Assembly: GCA_030672465.1 (NCBI GenBank)
Contig: DAOVGJ010000047.1
Location: 1-5,371, forward strand
Length of the DNA stretch: 5,371 bases
Source of the DNA: Pseudomonadota bacterium
Lineage (GTDB): Bacteria > Desulfobacterota > BSN033 > WVXP01 > G020346125
Direction of reading: 5' to 3'
In this document: positions 5,092 through 5,371 of the stretch, piece by piece
Numbering within the stretch: position 1 is the stretch's first letter
Layout: each line of letters begins with the position of its first letter
Notes under the pieces: model-generated
The model's database searches: none
The model's input: only the letters and a program-made list of their open reading frames with translations
Told to the model about the DNA's origin: nothing
Translations under genes and position numbers: made by a program

Positions 5092-5371
5092 ATGGAGTTT
5101 GTTAAACCGGGAACCAAAATCAATTTTCTGGGAGTTCGAAGGATCGCTTTTGCCCTATCGGGTCTCGTCATCGGGGTGAGCATCATCTCCATCATCCTCC
5201 ATGGTGGGCTCAATTACGGAATCGATTTTGCCGGGGGAACCCTGGTTCAGGTAAAATTCTCGGAACCGACCCAAGTGGAGACCATAAAGGAAAACCTGGC
5301 ATCCATCGGTTTAGACCGGAGCCTCGTCCAACGCTTCGGAGAAAAGGGGGAGAACGAGTACCTCATCCGAG
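5092..5371 (+). CDS. secF: Protein translocase subunit SecF (3' truncated by window)
   Basis: The first 93 codons are present and the frame is open to the window edge. ATG 5092 has GGAG 6 nt upstream. The protein starts with the usual short cytoplasmic stretch (MEFVKPGTKINFLGVRR), then a first membrane helix (about residues 18-37), then NYGIDFAGGTLVQVKF (41-56), whose GIDFxGGT is the SecF hallmark and the counterpart of the GLDLQGG of SecD. The remaining residues begin the P4 periplasmic domain. SecF pairs with SecD in the accessory SecDF complex; the 13-nt gap to secD indicates one operon and probably coupled translation. The second half, with the TM10 proton-path residues, lies beyond the window. 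Confidence 0.97.
   Translation, partial: MEFVKPGTKINFLGVRRIAFALSGLVIGVSIISIILHGGLNYGIDFAGGTLVQVKFSEPTQVETIKENLASIGLDRSLVQRFGEKGENEYLIR

Noticed and set aside
1..5371. CRISPR array, tRNA/rRNA genes or full insertion sequence
   Set aside because: No regularly spaced direct repeats, no tRNA cloverleaf or rRNA-like stretch and no transposase frame were seen on either strand.

Overview
This window looks like chromosomal DNA from a Gram-negative bacterium, most likely a Desulfobacterota/deltaproteobacteria-type anaerobe. That placement is an inference. It rests on the remembered look of the small zinc-ribbon protein, the intergenic repeat whose ends read roughly GACTTTTTACGA, and a secD-secF pair with a lipoprotein nearby. 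No marker gene fixes the taxon. All supported genes are on the + strand.

Left part (1-1630). The window opens inside the 3' end of a gene for a NYN-type nuclease with a C-terminal OST-HTH/LOTUS RNA-binding domain. A 194-bp MITE-like element follows (427-620), with imperfect terminal inverted repeats and a possible TAAT target duplication. It ends 15 nt before the start codon of an 80-residue zinc-ribbon protein. Only 26 nt further on is a complete metallo-beta-lactamase-fold hydrolase (905-1630). These two genes are probably co-transcribed.

Middle part (1631-2569). This stretch looks partly decayed. Directly after the hydrolase stop lies a start-less fragment matching the C-terminus of DJ-1/PfpI proteins. 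Next is a gene with a good ribosome-binding site for a ~94-residue ferritin-like protein of the encapsulated-ferritin type, very close in sequence to the N-terminal ferritin-like domain of Pyrococcus furiosus encapsulin. One extra base breaks its frame at codon 49, and no encapsulin shell gene follows. The 385-bp gap after it holds small inverted repeats and no convincing gene.

Right part (2570-5371). A predicted lipoprotein with a PsbP/DUF1795-like domain is followed by a 316-bp gap that ends in a terminator-like hairpin just before secD. Complete secD and the first 93 codons of secF follow as a tight operon; their products form the SecDF proton-driven accessory unit of the Sec translocase. 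yajC, often next to secD in related genomes, is not in the gap before secD.

I did not find a convincing undescribed multi-gene system. The best leads are the orphaned, frameshifted encapsulin-type ferritin and the MITE-like element at a gene start.
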